Source: Deinococcus deserti VCD115
Lineage (GTDB): Bacteria > Deinococcota > Deinococci > Deinococcales > Deinococcaceae
Direction of reading: 5' to 3'
DNA length: 64,000 bases
NCBI RefSeq assembly: GCF_000020685.1
Contig: NC_012526.1
Location: 271,001 to 335,000, forward strand
This document shows positions 56,210-64,000 of the stretch, piece by piece (position 1 is the first letter of the stretch; each line of letters begins with the position of its first letter). The translations under genes were made by a program, and so were the position numbers. Below the pieces are notes generated by a model. That model was not told the DNA's origin, made no database searches, and saw only the letters and a list, made by a program, of their open reading frames with translations.

Positions 56210-56959
56210 TTACGGCAGAATACGGGTGCCTGCTTCCCCCCGCACAGCGGCTGCCAGAACGCCGGAGTGCATGCCGCTGGCGATCGTTGCAAAGGGGGCG
56301 CCGCGTTCAAGCGCGTCAAGCGCGGCACGGACCTTGGGGATCATGCCGCCGGCAATCCAGCCCTCTGAAATTCCGGCCTCGACCTCGGCGCGCCTCAGCA
56401 CAAGGGCGCGGCTTTCCGGGTCAGGAAACGAGCGGTACACACCGTCGACATCAGTCAGGAAGATGATGCCTTCGTTCAGGGCGCCCGCCACCGCCCCAGC
56501 AGCAGTATCCGCGTTGATGTTTAAGGCTTCGCCGTCCAGGCCAACGGCAATGCAGCCCACCACAGGCGTCAGCCCGGCGCCCAGCAGGGTCCGCAGAAGG
56601 TCGGCGTTTACAGCTGTGACCCGGCCCACCCGGCCCAGCGCAGGGTCGAGCACTTCGGCACGCAGCAGCTCGCAGTCGCGGCCCATCAGGCCAACTGCCT
56701 GCCCTACGTCCTGACTCAGCTGCTTGTTCAGCTGACACAGCGCCATTTCCACCACGTCCATGGCCTCCGGGGAAGTGACCCGGAGGCCCCCCCGGAATTC
56801 ACTGGGGATCTGCCGCGCCGAGAGCTCACGCTCGATCACCGGCCCACCCCCGTGGACCACCACAACCGGGAGTTCCCGGCGCACAGCAGCGATCTCGGAC
56901 GCTACGGCACGGCGCAGCTCCAGACTTTTCATGGCATTTCCGCCGTACTTGACGATCAC
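56210..56959 (-). CDS. argB: Acetylglutamate kinase-family amino-acid kinase
   Basis: A 249-residue kinase that phosphorylates N-acetylglutamate (arginine) or a related LysW/aminoadipate substrate. Blocks: [62 protein letters not shown] and [17 protein letters not shown]. The GTG at 56959 is preferred over an ATG six codons earlier, because TACACT lies 6 nt before it and the conserved text begins there. In Deinococcus and Thermus a lysine-pathway paralogue exists, so ArgB versus LysZ is not certain. Confidence 0.88.
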   Translation of the reverse strand: MIVKYGGNAMKSLELRRAVASEIAAVRRELPVVVVHGGGPVIERELSARQIPSEFRGGLRVTSPEAMDVVEMALCQLNKQLSQDVGQAVGLMGRDCELLRAEVLDPALGRVGRVTAVNADLLRTLLGAGLTPVVGCIAVGLDGEALNINADTAAGAVAGALNEGIIFLTDVDGVYRSFPDPESRALVLRRAEVEAGISEGWIAGGMIPKVRAALDALERGAPFATIASGMHSGVLAAAVRGEAGTRILP

Positions 56960-57049
56960 GCCGGCAGTGTAAGGCATGGATGGCCTGGGCTGACCGGCAG
57001 CATCTCAGGCATCAGCAGCTCAGCTCTGCCCCGGCTGGCTCAGGCCTGT

Positions 57050-57592
57050 TTAGTGGGGGGCGTAGCTCAGATCCGGGGTTCCCGCAGGATCCCTGGGGCT
57101 GGTGTCCTCGGGCGTCCTGGAGGCCGACGAACTGGGCTGCAGCGTCTTGGCATACCAGGACATGACCGGCCGGGCGTCCAGCGTAAAGGTAAACCCCTGC
57201 CGTTCCCAGAAGCGTGCGCCGCGTGGATTGTCGCCCAGCACACTCGCCAGCAGGCGCGTGGTCCCACGCGGCAGACGGGCTTCCAGATTCCGGATGGCCT
57301 GCTCACCCAGGCGCTGTGACTGGCGGCTCTCGCGGATCAGCAGCAGGTTGATGGTGAGGTCTCCTGGCTCCGGGAAATCCAGTTTGTAGTCCAGGCTGCC
57401 GACCAGTTCTCCGTGGTCATCGTGCAGCAGTTCCAGCCGGCGCCGGGGGTCGAGCAGGGCAATCTCTACATCCCGCTCCACTTCTTTCTCGGTGGGCACA
57501 CGGGTGCCCAGCAACGTGAAATATCCGGGGGACTCGGTGTACAGCCTGTGAAGCAGCGGCGCATGATGGAGCGCCAGCGGCGTGGAGTTCAA
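57050..57592 (-). CDS. GNAT acetyltransferase
   Basis: A 180-residue GNAT-fold protein. Motif A is seen as LTINLLLIRESRQSQRLGEQAIRNLE, and the end GARFWERQGFTFT is the usual motif B. The TTG at 57592 follows GGGAGG by 7 nt and is chosen over the ATG 23 codons upstream. A Ser/Thr/Pro-rich tail of about 25 residues follows the domain. Substrate unknown. Confidence 0.78.
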   Translation of the reverse strand: MNSTPLALHHAPLLHRLYTESPGYFTLLGTRVPTEKEVERDVEIALLDPRRRLELLHDDHGELVGSLDYKLDFPEPGDLTINLLLIRESRQSQRLGEQAIRNLEARLPRGTTRLLASVLGDNPRGARFWERQGFTFTLDARPVMSWYAKTLQPSSSASRTPEDTSPRDPAGTPDLSYAPH

Positions 57593-57755
57593 GGTAAAGC
57601 CTCCCGTCCGGCGAGGCGGGTCAGTCGTAAGGGGTATGAGCTGCCGGACTGCTCTGAGCATACCCGGCGCGGGGCTTAAGCGGCAGTATCTGCGCTGTTG
57701 AACGTATTGAGGTTGATTTCACGCTGTGGAGGGGGGTATGCGCTACCCTTGCCAG

Positions 57756-58778
57756 ATGAGCCAGCTGTCCTCTGCCCGCCCGGGCTTTTACCGTTCCCGT
57801 CTGGGTCTGCCCGGCGCTGTCCTGGCACCAATGGCGGGATACAGCGACGCGCCGCTGCGCCAGCTCGCTGCGGAGCAGGGAGCGCTGTGGACCGTCAGTG
57901 AGATGATCAGTGCGCGGGGGCTGGTATTGGGCGGTGACTCGGAAAATCTGTCGCTGGGACGGCCCTTCGAGGGTGAAACCAACCGGGTCGTGCAGCTGTT
58001 CGGAGCCGAAAGCGAGCTGCTGGCGCGCGCCGTACAGAAGGTCGAGGCATGGTTTGCCCCTGCGGCCATTGACCTGAACATGGGTTGCCCGGTGCCCAAG
58101 ATCCGCGGCAAGGGTGGCGCGTGCCTGTTGCAGACCCCAGAAGTGGCCTTCGAACTGATCCAGGCCATGAAGGCCGCCACCACCCTGGATGTCAGCGCCA
58201 AGATCCGCCTGGGCTGGGACCATGACCGCAGTGTCGAAGTTGCGCAGGGACTGGCGGCAGCCGGCGTGAACCTCATCACGGTGCATGGCCGCACCAGTGC
58301 CCAGCGCTATACCGGCGAGGCTGACTGGGAGGCCATTGCCCGGGTGGCTGCGGCAGTTGACGTGCCTGTGGTGGGCAGCGGAGACATACGCAGCGCTGCC
58401 CAGGCGCGGGCCCGTCAGGCTCTGGGCGTGGCGGCGGTCATGATCGGCCGGGGCGCAGTAGGCAACCCCTGGTTGTTCCGGGCACTGGCTACGGGGGGTG
58501 ACCAGTATCCGTCGGCTCAGGAGCGTGCCCGGACGGCGCTGCGCCACGCCGAGCTGCAGACCCGGTTTTATGACGACAATACGGGCCGCCTGACCCTGCG
58601 CCCCCTGCGTAAGGTCCTGCCCCAGTACCTGCCCGATCATCCCGAGCTGCGCGATGATCTGGTGCAGGTGGTGACTCTGGCCGATGTCGAGCGGGCTCTG
58701 GCGCCTTTACTGACCTCCCCTGAGGGGGCCGTCAAACCTGATCCCGGTGCAGTGGCGCTGAGCGGAGAGTATGCTTGA
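57756..58778 (+). CDS. dus: tRNA-dihydrouridine synthase
   Basis: A 340-residue flavoprotein that reduces uridines in tRNA D-loops. The N-terminal [17 protein letters not shown], the catalytic-cysteine motif [18 protein letters not shown], the FMN-phosphate site [11 protein letters not shown] and [14 protein letters not shown] are all in place. It is most like DusB. TACCCT 6 nt before the ATG at 57756 fits leaderless expression and excludes the upstream ATGs. Confidence 0.93.
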   Translation: MSQLSSARPGFYRSRLGLPGAVLAPMAGYSDAPLRQLAAEQGALWTVSEMISARGLVLGGDSENLSLGRPFEGETNRVVQLFGAESELLARAVQKVEAWFAPAAIDLNMGCPVPKIRGKGGACLLQTPEVAFELIQAMKAATTLDVSAKIRLGWDHDRSVEVAQGLAAAGVNLITVHGRTSAQRYTGEADWEAIARVAAAVDVPVVGSGDIRSAAQARARQALGVAAVMIGRGAVGNPWLFRALATGGDQYPSAQERARTALRHAELQTRFYDDNTGRLTLRPLRKVLPQYLPDHPELRDDLVQVVTLADVERALAPLLTSPEGAVKPDPGAVALSGEYA

Positions 58779-59362
58779 TAACGCCCATGAACGCCCACGA
58801 GTATTACGCCTATCTGTCCGCTGCCCGAGAGCAGTTGTGGAACTTTCTGCGGGCGTTGCCGGCTGAGGACCTGGGCCGCGACCTGATGCCAGAAGGCGAC
58901 CGCTTTCACAACATCAAGGATCTGCTGCTGCATATCGCAGATGTAGAGGACCACTGGGTTCACACCATTGCCCGAGGGGACGGTGTGGACCGTGATGGAC
59001 AGTATGCACACGACTGGGTTCTTCCGCACGCCGAGCAGTACGACCTGGGCTGGATCATCGCCTACGGCCGTGAGGTCGGGGCCCGGACCCATACCTTCCT
59101 GAGCAGTGAGCCGGATTTACACCGCAGCGTAAAGCTCGTGCAGGATGACCCTCACAGCGACACCGTCACGCTGGACCAGCTGATGTGGCACGTCATGACT
59201 CACGAGGTCCGGCACACGGCCCAGATCGCACTGATGATCCGTCAGCTGGGGCACACTCCGCCGTGGCTGGACTACATGCGCTTTACACGCCCGCAGGTGA
59301 CAGCGGCTCAGAGTGGAGGCCTGGAACCGGAGGCTGACCCGTCCGAGCACGACGAACCCTGA
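58775..59362 (+). CDS. DinB-family protein
   Basis: A 195-residue four-helix DinB/YfiT-like protein. Metal-ligand histidines are in [14 protein letters not shown] and in [21 protein letters not shown], the usual H-x(n)-H-x3-H pattern. The family includes thiol transferases that use bacillithiol (BstA), notable as bacillithiol genes are nearby in this genome, though this member is unproven. GGAGAG spaced 6 nt supports the TTG at 58775, which overlaps the dus stop; an ATG at 58787 is the alternative. Confidence 0.83.
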   Translation: MITPMNAHEYYAYLSAAREQLWNFLRALPAEDLGRDLMPEGDRFHNIKDLLLHIADVEDHWVHTIARGDGVDRDGQYAHDWVLPHAEQYDLGWIIAYGREVGARTHTFLSSEPDLHRSVKLVQDDPHSDTVTLDQLMWHVMTHEVRHTAQIALMIRQLGHTPPWLDYMRFTRPQVTAAQSGGLEPEADPSEHDEP

Positions 59363-59379
59363 GCAGAGGGGCCGACCAG

Positions 59380-59407
59380 GTACGCCGGGCAGACCTGCCC
59401 GGCGTAC
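59380..59407. terminator. Terminator hairpin between dinB-family gene and arginase
   Basis: GTACGCCGGGCAG and its near-exact complement CTGCCCGGCGTAC form a 12-13-bp stem between convergent genes. Confidence 0.75.
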
Positions 59408-59532
59408 TTCATTTGACATGCTGGGCCGCAGGAAGCAGTACCGGGAACGGAGCCGCAGTGGCCACAGGCCCTTGGGCTCCGTGTTGTTTGGCAGATCCTG
59501 CGTCGTGCGCGGTCGGCACCTGGGAATACCTG

Positions 59533-60432
59533 TTACAGAATGCGCTGGCCCAGCAGGCTGGCAGCCATACCTACCATCACTTCTGCCGTCTGGTTATGGG
59601 TGTCGAGCACCGGGTTGACCTCTACGATATCCATGCTGGTGACACGACCGGATTCGCACAGCAACTCCATCAGCAGATGGCCTTCGCGGTAGGTCAGGCC
59701 ACCCGGCACCGGTGTGCCGACCCCTGGGGCCACGGAGGGGTCCAGGGCGTCGGCGTCGAAGGAGACATGGATACGCTCGACAGCGGAGAGCCGCTCCATG
59801 GTCTCGGCATGGATACGGGTCATCCCCAGCTGATCCACATCCTTCATGGTGTAGGCCTTGATGCCTGCCTCGCGCAACAGTTCACGCTCCAGGCTGTCCA
59901 CGCTGCGGATCCCGATCATCACGATGTCTTCGGCCCTCAGCTGCCACAGCCCGCCCAGGTTGGACAGCACCGGGTCTCCCAGGCCAGTCAGGTGAGCGAC
60001 CGGCATGCCGTGAATATTGCCGCTGGGACTGCTCTGCGGGGTGTTGTAGTCGCTGTGGGCGTCCACCCAGATCACCCCGGTGCGCACGCCTTCCGGCTGA
60101 CCACGCAGGGCGTTGCCGGTCACGGTGCCCATGCTGATGCTGTGGTCACCACCCAGAGTAATGGGAAAGACATCTGCGCCCAGGGCGGCCACACGTTGGG
60201 TGGTGACCTGCGAGGTGTGCTGAATCTGCTCCAGAAACACCAGCCCACCAGTCAGGTGCTTATCTACCGTCTCAGGAATCGGCACCGGTATGTCGCCAAG
60301 GTCGGTTACCGTATGCCCCAGCCGGCGCAGGTGGGCAGCAAGGTGGGCGTTCCGGAGTGCGGAGGCGCCCATGTCCACCCCACGGCGTCCAGCGCCCAGA
60401 TCCATTGGAATGCCCAGAATCGAAATATTCAC
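59533..60432 (-). CDS. rocF: Arginase
   Basis: A 299-residue ureohydrolase that splits arginine to ornithine and urea. Manganese-site motifs are [24 protein letters not shown] and [14 protein letters not shown], and the substrate loop [16 protein letters not shown] matches arginases rather than agmatinases. TATGCT 6 nt before the GTG supports a leaderless start. Confidence 0.93.
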   Translation of the reverse strand: MNISILGIPMDLGAGRRGVDMGASALRNAHLAAHLRRLGHTVTDLGDIPVPIPETVDKHLTGGLVFLEQIQHTSQVTTQRVAALGADVFPITLGGDHSISMGTVTGNALRGQPEGVRTGVIWVDAHSDYNTPQSSPSGNIHGMPVAHLTGLGDPVLSNLGGLWQLRAEDIVMIGIRSVDSLERELLREAGIKAYTMKDVDQLGMTRIHAETMERLSAVERIHVSFDADALDPSVAPGVGTPVPGGLTYREGHLLMELLCESGRVTSMDIVEVNPVLDTHNQTAEVMVGMAASLLGQRIL

Positions 60433-61009
60433 CCCGGCAGCATACGTGGTGGATAACGCTATGCCTTACGCCTGCAACATTATTTTTGGCGGATGATGGC
60501 TGGCAGGCTCAGACCAGTATTCAGGTGAATATTCATGCTCTGTAATCAGGCGGACATCGCTCCGGCCACATGGTCAGGTCAGTGTCGTCCTGAACTCAGA
60601 AGCATTCGGACGGTATTGAAGTCACCCGTTTCAGACCCCCAGTGTCACTCAGGGTGACTTTGGCTGTTCTGCACGCACCCACTCGAGCCTGGCGAGCTTA
60701 TCTCTGAACTGGGCCGCAACGAAAACCAGCTCCATAAGCCGCACGGCCCCAGTACGGTTGTTGGAAAACAGAAGTGACTGCCGTGTTCTTTTAACCTGCG
60801 GTCCTGCCAGAACAGCCGGAACCAGCGGGGTCAACGCGGCGAAACATGTCCAGGCGCCACCGGGCATGCTGAAGCAAATCCCGGGATCAGGTCGGCGCTG
60901 TCCAGAGACTGGCCAGCTTCCTGGTCAGAGAGCCTTTGTCTGCTTGGGTGGAAGGGGCAGGCGTGCATGGTGAGGTAATCTGGGTGGATAGCTTCACTCC
61001 AACTGCCAG
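60433..61009. other. Intergenic region with one weak reading frame
   Basis: About 580 bp. A 72-codon minus-strand frame (60649-60867, ending LEWVRAEQPKSP) has no ribosome site or known family. A small inverted repeat, GTCAC/GTGAC, lies near 60642-60656. No RNA gene is evident. Confidence 0.4.
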
Positions 61010-61648
61010 ATGACCGATCTGCCTCCCTCTGTCTCCCGCCCGCTGCGCCGCCTGCTCCTGGTCGCAGACCATATGCATCCCTTTATTTACCGGGAGGGGT
61101 TTCCACAGGGTTTGCCGGAAGTGGACGCGGTGCTGGCTGCCGGGGACCTGCCTGGAGACTACCTGGAATTTCTGGCCAGCAAATTGCCGGTGCCTGTGGT
61201 GTACGTGCATGGAAACCACGGCAACGAGTTTGTAAATGAAGGCGAGGAGCGGGTTCCGCCGCGCGGTGTGATCCCCGCACATGGCCGGGTCGTGACAGTC
61301 GCCGGCTTGCGGATTGCTGGTTGGGGAGGCGTCCCCCATTACCGCGAGAAGGGTACCGGCCAGTACTCCCCACGGCAGGCCCGGTGGGGGCTGCGCCGTG
61401 TGGGCTGGCAGGCCCGGCGAGGTGTGGATGTGCTTCTGACTCACGCTCCGCCAGAGGGTCCGCATGCTGGCAATGATTTTGCCCACAGAGGCTGTCCGGA
61501 GCTTTCGCGCTTTCTGCTCGCCTGGCGTCCCCCTTTGATGGTGCACGGCCATATCCATGAGTACGAAGGTCGCAAGGCCGAATACATTGATCCTGGCACC
61601 GGAACCCGGGTGGTCAATGCCTATGGCTACCGCGTGATTGAACTTTGA
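61010..61648 (+). CDS. Metallophosphoesterase
   Basis: A 212-residue calcineurin-like phosphoesterase. Motifs in order: LLVADHMHPF, AAGDLPGDYLEF, YVHGNHGNEF, LLTHAPPEG and MVHGHIHEYEG, covering the expected Asp, Asn and His metal ligands. It hydrolyses phosphomonoesters or diesters; nucleotide or 2',3'-cyclic substrates are possible. The upstream -10 is not obvious. Confidence 0.87.
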   Translation: MTDLPPSVSRPLRRLLLVADHMHPFIYREGFPQGLPEVDAVLAAGDLPGDYLEFLASKLPVPVVYVHGNHGNEFVNEGEERVPPRGVIPAHGRVVTVAGLRIAGWGGVPHYREKGTGQYSPRQARWGLRRVGWQARRGVDVLLTHAPPEGPHAGNDFAHRGCPELSRFLLAWRPPLMVHGHIHEYEGRKAEYIDPGTGTRVVNAYGYRVIEL

Positions 61649-61656
61649 CGTGACTT

Positions 61657-61872
61657 GTGATCGTTTACCTGTTTGCCGGAGGCACGCAGGAGCGGCTTAT
61701 GCCAGAAGCTCGCCTTTTCTATGCTTATATCCGGTCTTCAGGTCACTGCTTCGGACAGCCCAAATGTTTCTGTACCTCTTGGGCAGAATTTTGCTTCAGG
61801 GATTGGGAGCTGCGGGTACAGAGCCTCATGAGGTGGAAGACCTCCAGCAGGCACATCAGCCATCTAGCTTAA
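61657..61872 (+). CDS. Possible small Cys-rich protein
   Basis: A 71-codon GTG-started frame (IVYLFAGGTQERLMPEARLF...HCFGQPKCFCTSWAEFCFRD) beginning 8 nt after the phosphoesterase stop. Four cysteines lie within about 16 residues. No family is recognised and no ribosome site is visible. It could be real or chance. Confidence 0.25.
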   Translation: MIVYLFAGGTQERLMPEARLFYAYIRSSGHCFGQPKCFCTSWAEFCFRDWELRVQSLMRWKTSSRHISHLA

Positions 61873-61975
61873 GGAATGCCGTACGTCTGACACATGCAAA
61901 CCCATGGTCCTCAGGAGATACTTAATTCCAGCTTTCGGAGTTGCCCGCTTCGGCACATGTGGCTTGGCGGCGAGG

Positions 61976-62112
61976 CCTGGAGGGAGACGCCCACCTCCAT
62001 AAACAACGGGCGTGCGAGCGGGTCACCGTCGGCTGCAGGAGGGTTCGAGTCCCACCACCCGCTACTTAACAATTTCATGAACATGGGACCGGATTCGTCA
62101 AGAATCCGGTTC
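61976..62112 (+). ncRNA. Structured RNA, copy 2: pseudoknot plus T-arm/acceptor-like module
   Basis: Shares layout and conserved strings with 28921-29052. TGGAGG (61978-61983) pairs with CCTCCA (61994-61999) and ACGCCC (61987-61992) with GGGCGT (62008-62013), interleaved as an H-type pseudoknot. AGCGGGT (62017-62023) pairs with ACCCGCT (62057-62063), a 7-bp acceptor-like stem stacked on a T-arm-like hairpin GGAGGG-TTCGAGT-CCCACC (62038-62056). Against copy 1, GGAAGG/CCTTCT becomes TGGAGG/CCTCCA and ACGTCC/GGACGT becomes ACGCCC/GGGCGT, so both helices change while keeping pairing. A terminator-like hairpin follows. The 5' end is uncertain. Confidence 0.65.
62088..62112 (+). terminator. Terminator-like hairpin of structured RNA copy 2
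   Basis: ACCGGATTC-GTCAA-GAATCCGGT, a perfect 9-bp stem; the following T tract is interrupted (TCTGCTGTTG). Confidence 0.65.
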
Positions 62113-62266
62113 TGCTGTTGCAAAAGTCGGCAGGCTGGGCAGGATAGGGCCACTTCGCTCAGTAACGCGGGGAGTCGACTACAGCCACAGTCGCAGAGCT
62201 GTTTCACCAGGCTGTTGAAAAGAACAACCGGATGGAGAGCAGGTCGCCCTGCTGTAGCCTGGGCCG

Positions 62267-62653
62267 GTGCGCCGTCTCCTGGTTCTCCTGCTGTGCTGCA
62301 CTGGTGTCACCAGTGCACTATCGGACCCTCAGGTGGTGTCTGTGCGGTCTGGCAGTACCCAGACCGTGATGATCCACCTGGCATTCAGGGACTGGCTGCT
62401 GAGCCGCGAAACACCAAACGAGATCAGGTTGCAGACGCCCTGGGGAACGCTCCAGACGATTCCACAAGGGCGTCCCCATGACCAGCGCTCCACCTATTTC
62501 GGACTACTGTACCCTGCCGCTCTGCGGCTGTATGTTCCTGGGCAGGTGGCAGCAGCCCGCTATCCGGCACGCCTGGAGGCCACGCTCTATGTGTGTCAGA
62601 AACAACAACAGCTGTGCTCACGGCGACAGCTGGTTCTGCCTGTCGTTCTGTAG
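62267..62653 (+). CDS. Small secreted hypothetical protein
   Basis: A 128-residue protein with a signal peptide (RRLLVLLLCCTGVTSALSD) and a beta-rich mature domain (VQVHL-type strands; RLEATLYVCQKQQQLCSRRQ with two cysteines likely bonded). It resembles the C-terminal thioredoxin-associated or immunoglobulin-like domains of envelope proteins only loosely. The GTG start is supported by TAGCCT 6 nt upstream. Confidence 0.6.
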   Translation: MRRLLVLLLCCTGVTSALSDPQVVSVRSGSTQTVMIHLAFRDWLLSRETPNEIRLQTPWGTLQTIPQGRPHDQRSTYFGLLYPAALRLYVPGQVAAARYPARLEATLYVCQKQQQLCSRRQLVLPVVL

Positions 62654-62767
62654 GTCACGTCACAGGCTCCGTCAGCGGCGTCTGCTCTGACCATTACCGA
62701 TGAGCACCTGAGCAGGACGTCCACCTGGCGACCTGGAGCCGGAGTCCGGGACCGCTAGCATTCAGGT

Positions 62768-63196
62768 ATGTCTTCCACGTCCCTCTCTAATGCCCGGCGG
62801 CTGCGGGCCTTTCACGAGGCGCTGGGATTGCGCCTGCCTGACCGCCCTCAGGTGCCTGCTCCAGAGGTTCTGGCGCTGCGCCGCACCTTGATTGACGAGG
62901 AATACGCTGAGGTCACGCAGGAATTCGCCGCTCTGACTGCCCAGCTCACGCACGGTGAAGCGCCTGCAGGCGCGGACCTGAGCCCACTGGTTCACGAGCT
63001 GGTGGACCTGCTGTACGTCACCTATGGCGCACTGGATATCCTGGGTGTAGACGCGGACGCTGCCTTCGCTGAAGTTCATCAGGCCAATCTGGCCAAAGCA
63101 AGTGGCCCAAGACGCGAAGATGGCAAGCAACTCAAGCCCGAAGGCTGGCAGCCTGCCAACATGCGTGCCGTTCTGGAGCGGCAGTTGAAGCGGTAA
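62768..63196 (+). CDS. DR2231-like all-alpha NTP pyrophosphohydrolase (MazG-like)
   Basis: A 142-residue protein closely similar to the D. radiodurans enzyme DR2231 as I recall it, which hydrolyses dUTP-type nucleotides. The metal-binding pattern E-E-x2-E in DEEYAEV and E-x2-D in HELVDLLYVTYGALD is present, and the end NLAKASGPRREDGKQLKPEGW is strongly conserved. It probably sanitises the nucleotide pool. TAGCAT 6 nt before the ATG points to leaderless transcription. Confidence 0.88.
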   Translation: MSSTSLSNARRLRAFHEALGLRLPDRPQVPAPEVLALRRTLIDEEYAEVTQEFAALTAQLTHGEAPAGADLSPLVHELVDLLYVTYGALDILGVDADAAFAEVHQANLAKASGPRREDGKQLKPEGWQPANMRAVLERQLKR

Positions 63197-63233
63197 CTGG
63201 AAGCAGGGAGAAGCGGTAGCGTCCGCCCTCAGA

Positions 63234-63770
<537 letters not shown>

Positions 63771-63783
63771 TCAGTGTGCCTCC

Positions 63784-63800
63784 TTATGTAAATAACATAA
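63784..63800. promoter_or_regulatory. Radiation/desiccation response motif (DdrO operator) of ddrB
   Basis: TTATGTAAATAACATAA is a 17-bp palindrome with the TTATGT-N5-ACATAA arms of the RDRM. It lies 13 bp upstream of the start codon, directly behind the ribosome site, where DdrO binding would block expression until IrrE cleaves DdrO. Confidence 0.9.
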
Positions 63801-63858
63801 CACAGGCAAACGGAATCAGCGAGGGGGAACCTGCACATTCCCCCATGGCCAAGCTGCT

Positions 63859-64000
63859 TCAGAACTGTTGAGCTCGGGTCAGCACATAAAAGGCGCGGTT
63901 GCCGTCCCGTGCCAGGTCCGTGACGCTGTATCCCCGTTCCATGTACGTGGTCAGGCACTCACGCAGCGCCAGCCGCCAGGCCAGGCGGGTCGTGCGCTCC
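63859..64000 (-). CDS. Unidentified protein, C-terminal 46 residues only
   Basis: The frame enters from the right edge and ends at a TGA at 63859, reading LAWRLALRECLTTYMERGYS and then VTDLARDGNRAFYVLTRAQQF. The GY...YVL ending resembles the last strand of GNAT acetyltransferases, but too little is present to decide. It lies behind and on the same strand as ddrB's promoter region, about 60 bp from the RDRM. Confidence 0.45.
   Translation of the reverse strand, partial: ERTTRLAWRLALRECLTTYMERGYSVTDLARDGNRAFYVLTRAQQF

Noticed and set aside
60649..60867. A 72-codon minus-strand frame in the arginase-phosphoesterase gap
   Set aside because: No ribosome site, no -10 at the usual leaderless distance, no recognised family.
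61976..62063. Structured RNA copy 2 as an ordinary tRNA gene
   Set aside because: It has a T-arm and an acceptor-like stem, but no D-arm or anticodon arm between them, no encoded CCA, and a pseudoknot in front. Selenocysteine tRNA was also considered and does not fit.

Overview
The window is a GC-rich bacterial chromosome segment from a Deinococcus species. The strongest markers are a ddrB gene (63234-63770) preceded by a radiation/desiccation-response palindrome, a DR2231-like NTP pyrophosphohydrolase, a bacillithiol-type LmbE deacetylase, and about twenty genes whose start codon lies only 5-8 nt after a TAnnnT -10 element, the leaderless promoter style known from Deinococcus. No rRNA genes or CRISPR array were seen.

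Layout. 1-4400: end of hisC, a YkgJ Cys-cluster protein, an acyl-ACP desaturase, a secreted SH3-like protein, a peroxiredoxin and a BshB1-like deacetylase. 4518-6168: tRNA-Thr(CGT) carrying a 1.48-kb remnant integrative islet flanked by exact 48-bp repeats. 7099-13071: a secreted orphan, then a minus-strand sugar ABC-transporter operon ending in two GH43 glycosidases. 13314-15905: a Zn/Cd-type P1B ATPase with its ArsR repressor and an operator. 15993-28732: housekeeping genes (rpoZ, cyclophilin, M29 peptidase, trmL, ispF, MFS, YigZ, NUDIX, DUF4403, kinase-like ATPase, YjbQ, purA, folE, M20 hydrolase). 28920-29052: a structured non-coding RNA. 29126-35034: a CheB/CheR-PAS hybrid, a histidine kinase with a degenerate H-box and a stand-alone CheB. 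35035-36129: decayed DNA with an IS5-type transposase tail. 36130-39283: four minor-pilin genes.

39606-50596: a 10.9-kb integrative element in tRNA-Lys(CTT), bounded by exact 77-bp repeats. It carries a tyrosine integrase, a small HTH protein, an AEP primase-polymerase, an IS3-family insertion, a run of translationally coupled small orphan genes, a BglI-type restriction-modification system with a controller-like XRE gene, and small membrane proteins. 50660-64000: folC, a creatininase-family gene, purE-purK, a VanW protein, GNATs, argB, a tRNA-dihydrouridine synthase, DinB, arginase, a phosphoesterase, a second copy of the structured RNA (about 61976-62112), the DR2231-like gene, ddrB and a partial gene.

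The most unusual signals are the two paralogous RNAs (a covarying H-type pseudoknot followed by a T-arm/acceptor-like module, each with its own terminator-like hairpin) and the orphan coupled operon inside the tRNA-Lys element.
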